Assembly (NCBI GenBank): GCA_902362435.1 | Contig: CABIWW010000006.1 | Coordinates: forward strand, 1-64,000 | DNA: 64,000 nucleotides | Reading direction: 5' to 3' | Source: Eubacteriaceae bacterium | GTDB lineage: Bacteria > Bacillota > Clostridia > Peptostreptococcales > Anaerovoracaceae | Shown: positions 1 to 8,698 of the stretch, piece after piece | Position numbering within the stretch: position 1 is the first letter of the stretch | How the letters are laid out: each line of letters opens with the position of its first letter | Position numbers and translations under genes: made by a program | The notes under the pieces: model-generated | What the model was told of the DNA's origin: nothing | The model's input: the letters and a program-made list of their open reading frames with translations, nothing else | Database searches by the model: none

Positions 1-20
1 GGCGGGGGGTGCGTCATGCG

Positions 21-40
21 GCGCGGCAGGCCTGCCGCGC
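21..40. repeat. perfect 20-bp palindrome after hydE
   Basis: The sequence GCGCGGCAGGCCTGCCGCGC equals its own reverse complement and abuts the hydE stop codon. As RNA it would fold into a very GC-rich hairpin, but no T-run follows on the minus strand within the window, so it is not a standard intrinsic terminator. It may stabilise the 3' end of the hydE transcript or bind a dimeric protein. Confidence 0.6.
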
Positions 41-1210
41 TCATCGCGGCCGCCTGCCACAGCGCATTATCATCTCTTCGAGTTCTTTCCTGTCTTCCGC
101 AATGTGCGTCGGCTTGAACTGCGCCGGATAGATCTCGTATGCTTCCTTGTATTTGTCGGGCGTCGCCTTCTTCATCACTACGTTGGCACCGAACGCGAAC
201 GGATTTTCCACCACGAGTGGCTCGCCCGGATCATACTGCTCCTTGCCTGCAAGTATCGAAAGTGATGTCGTAAGCGGCAGGTTCGAATCCGGCAGCAGCA
301 GCCTTGCGACCGCAACCGCGCGCCTTGCCAGCTCCGGATCTCCGTCAGGGCTGCCTGCCAGCGGGGTCCTCGGATTCGATATGAAAGGTCCGATGCCCGC
401 CATCCTGCATGGTATCGATTTCAGCAGCAGGATGTCCTTCGCAACTGTCTCAAGCGTCTGACCCGGAAGACCGATCATGAAGCCGCTTCCCGTCTCGTAT
501 CCCAGCGCACGCAGTGTTTTCAGGCATTTTACTCTTGAATCCAGCGTTCCGCAAGGATGCAGCCTGTCGTAAAGCTCCGGATCTGCGGTCTCGTGCTTCA
601 GCAGGTAGCGGTCGGCTCCAGCTTCACGCCAGAGTCTGTATACCGCCTCGCTTTTTTCTCCGCAGCTTAGCGTGATAGCCGGTGCGTACGGATCGCTGAT
701 CGGGGCGAGTTGCTCTGCGGCCTGCTTTGCAGCCGGTGCCGATCCCTCTACAGACTGCCGAGATCCCACAAACGATGATATCGCTGGCGGGGCCACCTCT
801 GAAACCGATGGTGATTCTGCGAACGTCCACGGATCCCGTATCCTCAGCTTTTTTATATCCTTTATTATCTCAACTATGTCTTCCGGCGGAGTGCCGTCGT
901 CTTCGCCCGACTGCAGCACGATCGTGCGGTATCCCGCATCGACCGCCTCCGCCGCCGCCTCGATTATCTCATCGCGGCTCATGCGAAAACGCTCCAGCTC
1001 CCTGTTTTCCCGGTTCAGTCCGCAGTAAATGCACTGCCTCTTACAGATATTCGAGAATTCTATTATCGCTCTCAGATGGACAATGTCCCCGACATGCTCA
1101 GCTCTGATCCTGTCCGCCAGCTCGTAAACCGGCGTGAAGTCATCGAGCGCAAGCAGCGACGCGATCCCCTCTGTTGTTTTCAAATGTTCGTATATCTCAT
1201 TTATGTTCAT
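41..1210 (-). CDS. hydE: [FeFe] hydrogenase H-cluster radical SAM maturase HydE
   Basis: Cytoplasmic radical SAM enzyme that, in the known pathway, works with HydG and HydF to build the two-iron part of the [FeFe]-hydrogenase H-cluster. The CX3CX2C cluster motif is at C56, C60 and C63 (CKRQCIYC), followed by GLNREN. The stretch KHETADPELYDRLHP is typical of HydE. I start at the ATG at 1210 because GAGGGA sits just upstream; the frame stays open to 1327, but that extension has no ribosome binding site. Residues about 125-177 are an Ala/Ser/Pro-rich insertion between the usual IKDIKK and AITLSCGE segments, so the protein (389 aa) is longer than the usual ~350. No hydF or hydG lies in the window. 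The family call is firm. Confidence 0.93.
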   Translation of the reverse strand: MNINEIYEHLKTTEGIASLLALDDFTPVYELADRIRAEHVGDIVHLRAIIEFSNICKRQCIYCGLNRENRELERFRMSRDEIIEAAAEAVDAGYRTIVLQSGEDDGTPPEDIVEIIKDIKKLRIRDPWTFAESPSVSEVAPPAISSFVGSRQSVEGSAPAAKQAAEQLAPISDPYAPAITLSCGEKSEAVYRLWREAGADRYLLKHETADPELYDRLHPCGTLDSRVKCLKTLRALGYETGSGFMIGLPGQTLETVAKDILLLKSIPCRMAGIGPFISNPRTPLAGSPDGDPELARRAVAVARLLLPDSNLPLTTSLSILAGKEQYDPGEPLVVENPFAFGANVVMKKATPDKYKEAYEIYPAQFKPTHIAEDRKELEEMIMRCGRRPR

Positions 1211-1717
1211 AGTATCTGATCCCTCAATTGTATAAAATCCGGCGGTCACAGCACGAGTTTTATACAATACAGTTTTTTCCAAATTTCTCAATGTATTTTT
1301 ATTCATTTTTCCGGTCATTTCAAGCATTTTCGTATATAATTATGCACGAAATGTGCCTGCCCGATCCCTGAAATAATGCCTGCTTTGGCCATGTTACGAA
1401 AGTGCCGGTTTTCACGCCTGTTTTATACAATCAACTGTTACAAAACAGTGCTCCACCGGTGGTAAAACATACATTTGCCCTGATCCACTCAGCCGGTTTT
1501 GCAAGTCTAGCGATGCATATCCATTCAAAGCCGGTGCAGACCGGTTTCCGGCGATCAAAGGGCATGGCCTCTCATGCAAATCGCACGTTCATGACGATCC
1601 GATGCGATCACGGGTGGGCTGGTGCTGTCAGACTGCACTGCCGCAACATATTCATTGTGCTTTCTTTGAAACTCCGTCAATTTCTCTGCGAGAAATCTCC
1701 TTCGTTATAATAAACTG

Positions 1718-1737
1718 GACACGCGCCGGCGCGTGTC
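1718..1737. repeat. perfect 20-bp palindrome upstream of hydE
   Basis: GACACGCGCCGGCGCGTGTC is a perfect palindrome lying between the terminator at 1746-1783 and hydE. Its length matches the palindrome at 21-40 on the other side of hydE, though the two sequences differ. Role unknown: it could be an operator or an RNA hairpin. Confidence 0.55.
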
Positions 1738-1745
1738 TTCTCCTT

Positions 1746-1783
1746 ACAAAAAAACCTCCGCAGCCCGTAAGGGTACAGAGGTT
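1746..1783 (-). terminator. intrinsic terminator, minus strand
   Basis: Read on the minus strand, AACCTC (1783-1778) pairs with GAGGTT (1758-1753), with an inner CCC/GGG stem, and a run of T follows. It would end transcripts coming from prmC or from a small RNA starting in the gap. I see no T-box sequence next to it. Confidence 0.7.
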
Positions 1784-2140
1784 GGAATTGCGATCTTTGA
1801 AGTTCCGACGATCCATACATGTATGCCTACGCACACCTGCAGCTTTACATGATCATAAGTCCTGCGGATCAAAACGTCCGCATCTCCCGCATCCGCGGCT
1901 GCATGCCCGAATACCTGCATCTCCGCAAGCATATCGCTGCGGCGCCGCTGCTCCCCGTGCATTCACGGCTCACACATGCGCGCCTCGAGCTCCGCGCACC
2001 TACACTTATGCGCCATGCTGCATCTGCGGTCCTTCAATTATGTCTGTCTTTTGTGTCATCGCCTTTTCCCTCGGTCATACCCTTGGCATCAGTACGAAAT
2101 TATTTATGTGTCTGCGCCTGCTAAGCAGACGCATTTTGTC

Positions 2141-3025
2141 CTATTTCAATTTACATTTTACCACACGATCGCGGCCCGGTAAATCCTTAATTACCACTGC
2201 CGGCGAATATTTTCCTGAATCTTTCAACATTTTGCGCAGATCCTCGCCCTGGTCGTGGCCGATCTCCACCAGCAGGAAACCCTCCGGCTTCAGAAAATCC
2301 GCCGCCTTCTCCACGATGGTCCTGTAAAAATCAAGCCCGTCGCGACCTCCGTCCAGCGCGTTAAGCGGCTCGTGATCCTTCACTTCCTCCTGCAGGATCG
2401 AGATCATGTTCGTCCTTATGTACGGCGGATTCGAAACGATCATATCGAACTTTCGCCCTTTCACCGGCTCGAACATGTCGCCCGTGAGGAATCTCACCTT
2501 CACGCGCAGATCCTCCGCATTCGCCTCGGCCGTCTCGACCGCCTCCGCGCTGATGTCCGTCGCCGTGACCTTCACATTGCTGCAGATCTTTGCCAGGGAA
2601 ATACCAACCGCGCCGCTGCCGCAGCACAGATCGAGCACGTCCCACTCCTTGCGCCCCTTGAGCTTTTCAAAAAACGAAAGCTTCTCGCGCGGAGTGCTCT
2701 GGATCGTCTTCGCCGCCTCCGTGACCAGCGTCTCCGTGTCCTGGCGCGGGATCAGCACATGCGGGTTCACCTTGAACGTGTACCCCATGAACTCCTGCAC
2801 CCCCGTGATATGCTGCAGCGGGATGCGCTCCGCCCTTCTCCTTATCAGTTCCATGTATTTTTCCTCGATCTCAGGGTCCACCTCTTCCTCCGCCTTGAGA
2901 AAAAGACTGACCTTGTCGAGCCCGGTCAGGTAGCAGTAAAGCTCCTGCGCGTCTATCTTGGGATCCATGCAAAATGCCTTGGAAAGCTGATATTCTCCTT
3001 CTTTCACAAGTATCCTAGTCTTCAT
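2141..3025 (-). CDS. prmC: peptide chain release factor N5-glutamine methyltransferase PrmC
   Basis: SAM-dependent enzyme that methylates the glutamine of the GGQ motif in release factors RF1 and RF2, improving translation termination. The 294 residues show an N-terminal helical domain, LIPRQDTETL at 91-100, the SAM-binding loop DLCCGSGAVG at 132-141 and the catalytic NPPY at 199-202. The start is fixed by AGGAAGG about 7 bases upstream of the ATG. It is downstream of rho and DUF1385 in the same direction, an arrangement common in Firmicutes, but the usual partner gene prfA is missing from the window. A 9-bp hairpin (2113-2133) follows the stop codon. Confidence 0.94.
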   Translation of the reverse strand: MKTRILVKEGEYQLSKAFCMDPKIDAQELYCYLTGLDKVSLFLKAEEEVDPEIEEKYMELIRRRAERIPLQHITGVQEFMGYTFKVNPHVLIPRQDTETLVTEAAKTIQSTPREKLSFFEKLKGRKEWDVLDLCCGSGAVGISLAKICSNVKVTATDISAEAVETAEANAEDLRVKVRFLTGDMFEPVKGRKFDMIVSNPPYIRTNMISILQEEVKDHEPLNALDGGRDGLDFYRTIVEKAADFLKPEGFLLVEIGHDQGEDLRKMLKDSGKYSPAVVIKDLPGRDRVVKCKLK

Positions 3026-3066
3026 TTGCCATCCTTCCTGTGCTGCTCCTCATCACAATCCCCGTC

Positions 3067-4320
3067 CTATATGCATCTGCGTCTGCGGAGCGCACGCTTG
3101 CTCCACATCTCGATGTCCTGTACGTCCATGCCGGCCGTGCTCCACATCGCCATCGATCGGCGTCTGCGCCTGCCTGCCGTTCGACCCGCGTACTTTCCGG
3201 GCCTTGAAGCTGCGCCGTTTTTCATGTAAAGATCTGCAGCTGTGCTTCCTCCGGCGCTTATGGACCTGCCGTACGTTCCGGAAGCCCCGAGGCTTCCGCT
3301 TCCGGCTGCGCCGGCAGCTGTTTCTCCGGCCGCTGCTCCGCAGCTGCCTCCAGCTGTTGCGACCGATGCGGTCGCCGGTTTCTTGCCTTCCGCCACGAGC
3401 ACCGCATTTATCGCCGCTATCGCGACCTCGAGCTGGCTGTCGTCAGGCTCCTTCGTCGTCACCTTCTGCAGATACAGCCCCGGGATGCTCAGGATCTTCA
3501 CCACTATATTATCGCTTTTGCCAGCCCATCTCAGCAGCTCGTATGAAAGCCCCGCGATCACAGGCAGCAGCAGCAGTCTCGAAACCACTCTCAGCAGCAG
3601 ATTCGGCCATCCCAGCAGAAAATGCAGCGCGAACGCTATGATGAACACGAACATCAGGAAGCTGGTCCCGCACCTCGGGTGCAGAGTCGGGAACTGCCTG
3701 CAGTTCGCCGGGGTCAGATCCAGTCCGTTTTCAAAGCAGTGTATCGTCTTGTGCTCCGCCCCGTGATACTGGAACACGCGCTTTATATCGCCCATAAACG
3801 ATATGCCCCATACGTAAAGTATGAACATCGCGATACGCAGCACGCCCTCCGTGAAGTTGAGCCAGAATATGCTCTGGGTCACATGCTTCATCAGATTCAC
3901 GATCCCGGTCGGGAGTATTATGAAAATGCCCACCGTGAAAACTATCGCCAGCGCGACTGACGCATAGAGCATGAAATTCCATGCTCCCCTGCTGCCGAAC
4001 TTCTCGTTCAGCCACTTCTCGAAACGCGTTTCCTCGTACATCTCTTCATCAGCTTCACCCAGGATCTCGGCTGACTTCATCAGCTGTCTGGTCCCTACCA
4101 CCAGCGAAGATACGAACGAGACCACTCCGCGCACGAGCGGCAGCTTCGCCCATTTTCCCGGCTTCTTTATATCTTCAGTACTTACATTGATGCTGCCGTC
4201 AGGAAGTCTCAGTGCCAGCGCAGTCTTTGTCTCGCCGCGCATCATTATCCCTTCCATGACAGCCTGGCCGCCCATCTTCGTCGGGCAGGCTCCTTTGAGA
4301 AAAATCTTGCTTAAATCCAT
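3067..4320 (-). CDS. DUF1385 family membrane protein (YqhQ-like)
   Basis: Integral membrane protein of unknown biochemical function. It shows the family signatures MGGQAVMEGIMMRG at 16-29, HGAEHKTIHCFE at about 186-197 and the HPRCGTSF segment at 214-221, with membrane helices near 115-140, 155-176, 221-240 and 245-262. After about residue 310 comes a roughly 105-residue tail rich in Ala, Gly, Ser and Thr that turns strongly basic (Arg) at the end; such a tail is not part of the usual family. The gene sits 7 bp downstream of rho and 41 bp upstream of prmC, the conserved Firmicutes order, and is probably cotranscribed with both. Confidence 0.88.
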   Translation of the reverse strand: MDLSKIFLKGACPTKMGGQAVMEGIMMRGETKTALALRLPDGSINVSTEDIKKPGKWAKLPLVRGVVSFVSSLVVGTRQLMKSAEILGEADEEMYEETRFEKWLNEKFGSRGAWNFMLYASVALAIVFTVGIFIILPTGIVNLMKHVTQSIFWLNFTEGVLRIAMFILYVWGISFMGDIKRVFQYHGAEHKTIHCFENGLDLTPANCRQFPTLHPRCGTSFLMFVFIIAFALHFLLGWPNLLLRVVSRLLLLPVIAGLSYELLRWAGKSDNIVVKILSIPGLYLQKVTTKEPDDSQLEVAIAAINAVLVAEGKKPATASVATAGGSCGAAAGETAAGAAGSGSLGASGTYGRSISAGGSTAADLYMKNGAASRPGKYAGRTAGRRRRRSMAMWSTAGMDVQDIEMWSKRALRRRRCI

Positions 4321-4327
4321 ATCAACA

Positions 4328-6091
4328 TTAACCCTCTAGCTTTATTTTCCTGATCACTTCGATGAAAGTCTTGTTGTCTCTCGTATGTGCCAGATTGTCC
4401 AGTATCATCTCTGTCACTTCCTGGTTGTCCCGGTTGCCCATCGCTCGTCTCATGTACCAGATAGCCTCCAGCTCGTCCTGATCCATGAGCAGGTCTTCTC
4501 TTCTCGTTCCAGACTTGTTCAGGTTGATCGCAGGGAAGATCCTCTTTTCCGAAAGCTTCCTGTCGAGGTGCAGCTCCATGTTTCCTGTGCCTTTGAACTC
4601 CTCAAAGATCAGGTCATCCATACGGCTTCCCGTCTCGACGAGAGCTGTCGCCAGTATCGTGATGCTGCCTCCCTCCTCGAGCTTTCTCGCCGCTCCGAAG
4701 AATTTCTTAGGCTTGTGCAGAGCGCCCGGATCGAATCCGCCGGACAGCGTTTTGCCCGATGCCGGCACTACCAGGTTGTACGCTCTGGCAAGTCTCGTTA
4801 TGCTGTCCATCAGTATTATCACGTCCTTGCCGTGCTCCGCAAGCCGCTGCGCCCTGGCGAGCACCATCTCTGCGACCTTTACATGATGCTGCGGCAGCTC
4901 ATCGAACGTGGAATATATCACTTCTCCGTTGCCCTTGAGGCTGCGCTTCATGTCCGTCACTTCCTCAGGACGCTCGTCTACGAGCAGGACGATCATCTCG
5001 ACGTCCGGGTAGTTTTTTTCTATGCTGTTCGCGATCTTCTTGATAAGCACGGTCTTTCCGGCCTTCGGCGGTGCGACGATCAGGCCTCGCTGGCCTTTGC
5101 CTATAGGCGCCACAAGGTCTATCAGTCTCAGCGAAAGGTCCCTGCCGTCCTCCAGCTTGAACCGCTCGTTCGGGAATATCGGCGTGAGCGACTCGAAATC
5201 CGGTCTCTTCATCGCAACGCCCGGCTCGTCACCGTTCACCGTCACCACGTAAAGCAGCGCGCCAAATTTATCGCCGTCGTTCGGGTGTCTGCATATTCCT
5301 TTTACTTTGTCCCCTGTTTTGAGGTTGAAGCGCCTGATCTGTGCCGGCGCAACGTATATATCTTTTTCACTGGTAAGAAAATTATTGAATCTCAAAAATC
5401 CGAATCCGCCGTCCGCAAGCTCGAGTATGCCCTCGACCTCGAATCTGTCGCTTCTGTCCGGCGCGGGCTTGCCTCTGTGCCTGCCCGTTCGCTGCGGTCT
5501 TTCATCCTGTCTGTCATCTGTTCTGCTGTCTGCCCTTTCGTCTGTATGCGAGCCTCTTGCTGCATGCCTGTTTCCGGCTGTCGATGCGTCATCTGTTTCG
5601 TTCTGTGCAGCTTCCGCTTCATGCAAAGCGCGGATCTCCGGCTCTCCATGAGCCTTCTCACTCTCGTCGACAGACTCTGTTTTCGTGTATCTAGCCCCTG
5701 ACTTCGATCTCGATGCGGCCTGTTTTCGCCCTCCGGCAGACCTGCCGCCTGATCTTCTTCCTGCGTGCTCTGCGTTATCTGCATTATTTGCATTGTCTGC
5801 TGAAGTTTCTGCAGCGTCCGCTGATGTCGCTTCTGCCGGCTCCGCATGAACCGGTTTCTCAGCTGCTTCTGCTGTATCTGCCCCAGCCATGACGTGATCC
5901 GGTTCTGCTGAAACTTCTTCTCCCCCGGCTTGTTCAGCCTTTTTCGGCGGCTCATCATCCTTCATGAGCGCCTGCACGAGCTCCGCTTTTTTCATCTTCT
6001 GATAGTTTTTCAGGCCAAAAGTTTTGGCGATCTCTCTAAGTTCAGCTACTTTTTTCCCCTTAAGCGCTGACTCATCCATCGTTTTCCACAT
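4328..6091 (-). CDS. rho: transcription termination factor Rho
   Basis: Hexameric RNA helicase that ends transcription by binding nascent RNA and using ATP. In the 587-residue product the Rho N-terminal helical domain spans about 1-45, a low-complexity insert rich in Ala, Asp, Glu, Arg and Ser spans about 50-215, the RNA-binding cold-shock-like domain about 217-290, and the RecA-type motor follows with Walker A PPKAGKT near 341-347 and LVDERPEEV. I start at the ATG at 6091, which has AGAAAGGG upstream; the frame extends to a TTG at 6118 that would swallow this site. Large inserts between the N-domain and the RNA-binding domain are known in some Rho proteins and may add RNA contacts or self-association; that role here is inference. 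Confidence 0.95.
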   Translation of the reverse strand: MWKTMDESALKGKKVAELREIAKTFGLKNYQKMKKAELVQALMKDDEPPKKAEQAGGEEVSAEPDHVMAGADTAEAAEKPVHAEPAEATSADAAETSADNANNADNAEHAGRRSGGRSAGGRKQAASRSKSGARYTKTESVDESEKAHGEPEIRALHEAEAAQNETDDASTAGNRHAARGSHTDERADSRTDDRQDERPQRTGRHRGKPAPDRSDRFEVEGILELADGGFGFLRFNNFLTSEKDIYVAPAQIRRFNLKTGDKVKGICRHPNDGDKFGALLYVVTVNGDEPGVAMKRPDFESLTPIFPNERFKLEDGRDLSLRLIDLVAPIGKGQRGLIVAPPKAGKTVLIKKIANSIEKNYPDVEMIVLLVDERPEEVTDMKRSLKGNGEVIYSTFDELPQHHVKVAEMVLARAQRLAEHGKDVIILMDSITRLARAYNLVVPASGKTLSGGFDPGALHKPKKFFGAARKLEEGGSITILATALVETGSRMDDLIFEEFKGTGNMELHLDRKLSEKRIFPAINLNKSGTRREDLLMDQDELEAIWYMRRAMGNRDNQEVTEMILDNLAHTRDNKTFIEVIRKIKLEG

Positions 6092-6251
6092 AAATGGTGA
6101 ACCCTTTCTCTTTGTCAAAATTAGTAAAGTTTTTCTTTTGGAAAATTAGAATATAAATTAATCTGACTGGTATCAAGATTTCAATTCAAAATTACTACTA
6201 TAAATATACACTTATTTTTTTGCATAAACAATATGCAGTTGGATTATTTTG

Positions 6252-6298
6252 CAAAAAAACAGACCCGCGGATGTCCGTAACGGATCCGTGAGTCTGTC
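6252..6298 (-). terminator. intrinsic terminator of hbd
   Basis: On the minus strand ACAGAC (6297-6292) pairs with GTCTGT (6264-6259), enclosing an ACGGATCCG-type inner stem, and is followed by seven T. It lies about 70 bases past the hbd stop codon and separates hbd from rho. Confidence 0.82.
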
Positions 6299-6366
6299 AA
6301 AGTTTCTATTTCCGATATGCCTAAGTATCTGCTCCGTGCAGTCATGCTACACCCAACAGCAGGATC

Positions 6367-7215
6367 TTATTTGTTGTAGTTGTAGAAACCTTCGCCGGTC
6401 TTTCTTCCCAGCTTGTTCGCTCTTACCATCTTTCTGAGGAGCGGGTGAGGTCTGTATTTCGTATCGCCGAACTCAGCATAGAGAGTTTCCATGATAGCCA
6501 GGCAAACATCCAGTCCGATCAGGTCACCAAGTGCGAGAGGTCCCATCGGATGATTTGCTCCGAGCTGCATTGCTGTGTCGATACCCTCAACGTCAGCAAC
6601 TCCGTCAGCCAGGATGCCGATTCCCTCGTTTACCATAGGGATGAGGATCCTGTTTACAACGAATCCAGGTGCTTCAGCTACATCTACAGGAGTCTTTCCG
6701 AGTTTTCTTGTAAGCTCGAGGATAGTCTCTCTTGTTTCGTCTGAAGTAGTAAGTCCCTTAACGATCTCAACCAGCTTCATTGCAGGAACCGGATTGAAGA
6801 AGTGCATTCCGATGATCTTGTCAGGTCTGCCTGTTGCTGCAGCGATCTCTGTGATGGAAAGCGCCGAAGTATTCGTTGCAATGATAGTTTCAGGCTTACA
6901 AAGTTCATCCAGTTCTTTGAAGAGAGCTTTCTTTGCTTCCATGTCTTCTGTAGCGGCTTCGATAACAAGGTCAGCGTCCTTGATTATAGTGATATCCGTC
7001 GAGCCGTGCACTCTGCCCATTATCTCTGCTTTATCTGCTTCTGTGATCTTCTCTTTCTTGATGAGTCTGTCCAGATTTTTTTCTACGGTTGCGATACCTC
7101 TGTCTACGGATGTCTGTCTTCTCGCTCTAAGAACTACGTTGTAACCGTTCTGAGCCAGAACCTGGATGATACCGGCGCCCATTGTGCCCGTTCCCAGTAC
7201 ACCAACTGTTTTCAT
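6367..7215 (-). CDS. hbd: 3-hydroxybutyryl-CoA dehydrogenase
   Basis: Soluble NAD(P)-dependent enzyme that interconverts acetoacetyl-CoA and 3-hydroxybutyryl-CoA in clostridial butyrate/butanol metabolism. It has the usual length for the family (282 aa), the N-terminal Rossmann motif GTGTMGAG at 8-15, and the [14 protein letters not shown] segment that carries the active-site histidine region. The start is set by AAGGAGGAG eight bases upstream. The gene stands alone: it has its own promoter candidate (7252-7280) and terminator, and no crotonase, thiolase or acyl-CoA dehydrogenase genes are next to it, so the rest of the pathway must be elsewhere. Confidence 0.94.
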   Translation of the reverse strand: MKTVGVLGTGTMGAGIIQVLAQNGYNVVLRARRQTSVDRGIATVEKNLDRLIKKEKITEADKAEIMGRVHGSTDITIIKDADLVIEAATEDMEAKKALFKELDELCKPETIIATNTSALSITEIAAATGRPDKIIGMHFFNPVPAMKLVEIVKGLTTSDETRETILELTRKLGKTPVDVAEAPGFVVNRILIPMVNEGIGILADGVADVEGIDTAMQLGANHPMGPLALGDLIGLDVCLAIMETLYAEFGDTKYRPHPLLRKMVRANKLGRKTGEGFYNYNK

Positions 7216-7251
7216 AATTAACTCCTCCTTATAAATGATCTATATTTTTCT

Positions 7252-7280
7252 ATTGTAAACGATTTATGTGATGTTTTAAA
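7252..7280 (-). promoter_or_regulatory. hbd: candidate sigma-A promoter of hbd
   Basis: On the minus strand TTTAAA (7280-7275), a 17-bp spacer and TACAAT (7257-7252) precede the hbd ribosome binding site by about 25 bases. Both hexamers are imperfect matches and the region is AT-rich, so this is a moderate prediction. Confidence 0.45.
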
Positions 7281-7428
7281 TATTTTTTTGCAAATATTTT
7301 GAGCTATTTCTCAAATTTAAGCGGATCATTTTGGGCTGTTTTTTTATGGAAATTTCGCATTATATTTTTTCGACAATCCCCCCGTAGTCAGCAGTATTTT
7401 TCCGGCAATATACACCCCCTGGATTTTA

Positions 7429-7457
7429 TTGTCAGTAAACACCTTCTCTCCTAAAAT
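7429..7457 (+). promoter_or_regulatory. sigma-A-type promoter of the small secreted protein gene
   Basis: TTGTCA at 7429-7434, a 17-bp spacer and TAAAAT at 7452-7457 lie about 47 bases before the start codon of the gene at 7505. The spacing is ideal and the hexamers are close to consensus. Confidence 0.65.
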
Positions 7458-7504
7458 TACGCAATACGTTATTTTTAAACTTTTTATGCAAAGGAGAGAT
7501 AAAC

Positions 7505-7963
7505 ATGAAAAAAAGATTATTAACATTCATTATGGCTGCCGCAATGGTTCTTTCAATGCCTACGGCCTTATTCGCAGCAGAGCAGAACACCCCTGAGCCG
7601 GGAGCCGCAGCAGTAACAGCTGACGGAGGAGCTATAGCCCCACAGTCGACGACATCCGCCACTGTAGGAGCTTCAAGATTGAGCAGCACAAGCGGAAGCG
7701 TATCAGCAAATGCAAGTTTTAATGTAAAAGCAACCAAGGCAACCTGCACAATAATTCTTCAGGAAAAATATAACGGTTCATGGAGAACTGCAACAGGACT
7801 GCCTGCATACTCTTACGTAAAAACAGTTTATGATGTTTACTCAATAGGCGCCTCTAAAACATTCACGCTTAAAAGCGGCACCGTATATAGAGCAAAAGTA
7901 GTTTTCACTGATACTAATTCTAGCGGAACTCATGTAACTACCAAATATACTGGCTCATTCTAA
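7505..7963 (+). CDS. small secreted protein of unknown function
   Basis: A 152-residue protein with a clear Sec signal peptide at about 1-24 (MKKRL, a hydrophobic core, then LFAA). A Pro/Ala/Thr/Ser-rich stretch follows to about 70, then a domain with alternating hydrophobic residues and many Thr, Tyr and Lys that looks beta-rich (residues about 70-152). It has no cysteine in the mature part apart from one CTIIL segment, and no anchoring signal, so release into the medium or loose wall binding is likely. AAAGGAGAG sits upstream of the ATG. Its 3' end converges with the anti-sigma gene 6 bp away. It may belong to the regulon of the neighbouring ECF sigma factor, but nothing in the sequence proves this. 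Confidence 0.72.
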   Translation: MKKRLLTFIMAAAMVLSMPTALFAAEQNTPEPGAAAVTADGGAIAPQSTTSATVGASRLSSTSGSVSANASFNVKATKATCTIILQEKYNGSWRTATGLPAYSYVKTVYDVYSIGASKTFTLKSGTVYRAKVVFTDTNSSGTHVTTKYTGSF

Positions 7964-7969
7964 ATTTAA

Positions 7970-8695
7970 TCAATGCATGCGATCTACAATTCGAACTATC
8001 TGTTCATCAGTTAGATTCGACCAAATATATACAATAGTGCCATCGTTCATATAAGCGGTGGCATTTTTAATTTCACTTGTTTCTGTAACATAAATTGTTC
8101 CTTTATTACTGTTAAGTATTCTACTATCTGCCATATAAATATTTTCTAAATTTTCATTATTAATATATTGCTGCATACGCACTTCATCTTTTTCATTATT
8201 TATAAAAATATATTCGGCGCTTATCATTTTTTCAATTTCAGTTATTGTAAGTTTTTTAAACTCATATCCTTCAGGTATATATTCCGGTATCACTAACTCT
8301 GGAATGGTCGCTTTCATAGCACTTACTTCATTCCAGTCTGTTATCTCCCACGTATCCTCGCTGCTGCTTCCCCAGCCGCCATCTTCTATTATCACTCCGT
8401 CTTCGGTGACGATCTCTTCCTTTGGATTCTTGTCTGCATCGACGTCGGTCGTGAATGTGCTGAATACGAAGAAGGCTCCGCATGCCAGAACAATCACAAA
8501 TAACGCCGCGATACCGCTTATGCGGCGCATACGACGTTTTCTCCTGCGTTCTTCTGCAGCAGCCATCGCCACCAGTTCATCCGGAGTCAGATTTCCCGTG
8601 GCAAAATCCTTGAGTTCCCTGTCGGTCACATCAGAAATGATTTCCCTGATAGACCTCCCGGACTGCGGCCGCCTGTCATCATTCATCCCGCTCAT
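7970..8695 (-). CDS. membrane anti-sigma-like protein with DUF4367 domain
   Basis: A 241-residue single-pass membrane protein. Residues 1-58 are cytoplasmic and end in an Arg-rich run, residues about 60-80 form the membrane helix, and the extracellular part from about 110 (IPEYIPEGYEFKKLTI) matches the DUF4367 type often found fused to anti-sigma factors. It begins 3 bases after the stop of the ECF sigma gene, with GGGGAGG overlapping that stop, so the two are translationally coupled. By analogy it should hold the sigma factor inactive at the membrane until an outside signal arrives. I see no clear HxxxCxxC zinc anti-sigma motif in its N-terminus, so the binding mode is uncertain. Confidence 0.78.
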   Translation of the reverse strand: MSGMNDDRRPQSGRSIREIISDVTDRELKDFATGNLTPDELVAMAAAEERRRKRRMRRISGIAALFVIVLACGAFFVFSTFTTDVDADKNPKEEIVTEDGVIIEDGGWGSSSEDTWEITDWNEVSAMKATIPELVIPEYIPEGYEFKKLTITEIEKMISAEYIFINNEKDEVRMQQYINNENLENIYMADSRILNSNKGTIYVTETSEIKNATAYMNDGTIVYIWSNLTDEQIVRIVDRMH

Positions 8696-8698
8696 CAG

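Larger units (their letters stand above)
1211..2140. other. long stretch without a convincing gene, between prmC and hydE
   Basis: About 900 bases with no open frame that resembles a known protein; several short frames overlap but none has good support. On the minus strand the stretch begins, 8 bases after the prmC stop, with a 9-bp hairpin (2113-2133) and ends with a terminator (1746-1783), so the roughly 360 bases between could be a long 3' UTR of prmC or a separate small RNA. I do not recognise RNase P RNA, tmRNA, SRP RNA or 6S RNA motifs. prfA, which often follows prmC in Firmicutes, is not here. Confidence 0.5.

Noticed and set aside
1746..1783. T-box riboswitch terminator
   Set aside because: The hairpin is a good terminator, but no T-box sequence or specifier loop is found upstream, and the downstream gene hydE is not an aminoacyl or amino acid gene.
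1402..2327. plus-strand frames between hydE and prmC
   Set aside because: They overlap each other and the end of prmC, have no ribosome binding sites and no family resemblance.
2255..3229. 324-codon open frame on the plus strand
   Set aside because: Antisense to prmC and the end of the DUF1385 gene; composition is Arg/His/Leu-rich as expected for a shadow frame.
4385..5701. 438-codon open frame on the plus strand
   Set aside because: It is fully antisense to rho, has no family resemblance and no ribosome binding site; the frame is a by-product of rho codon use.
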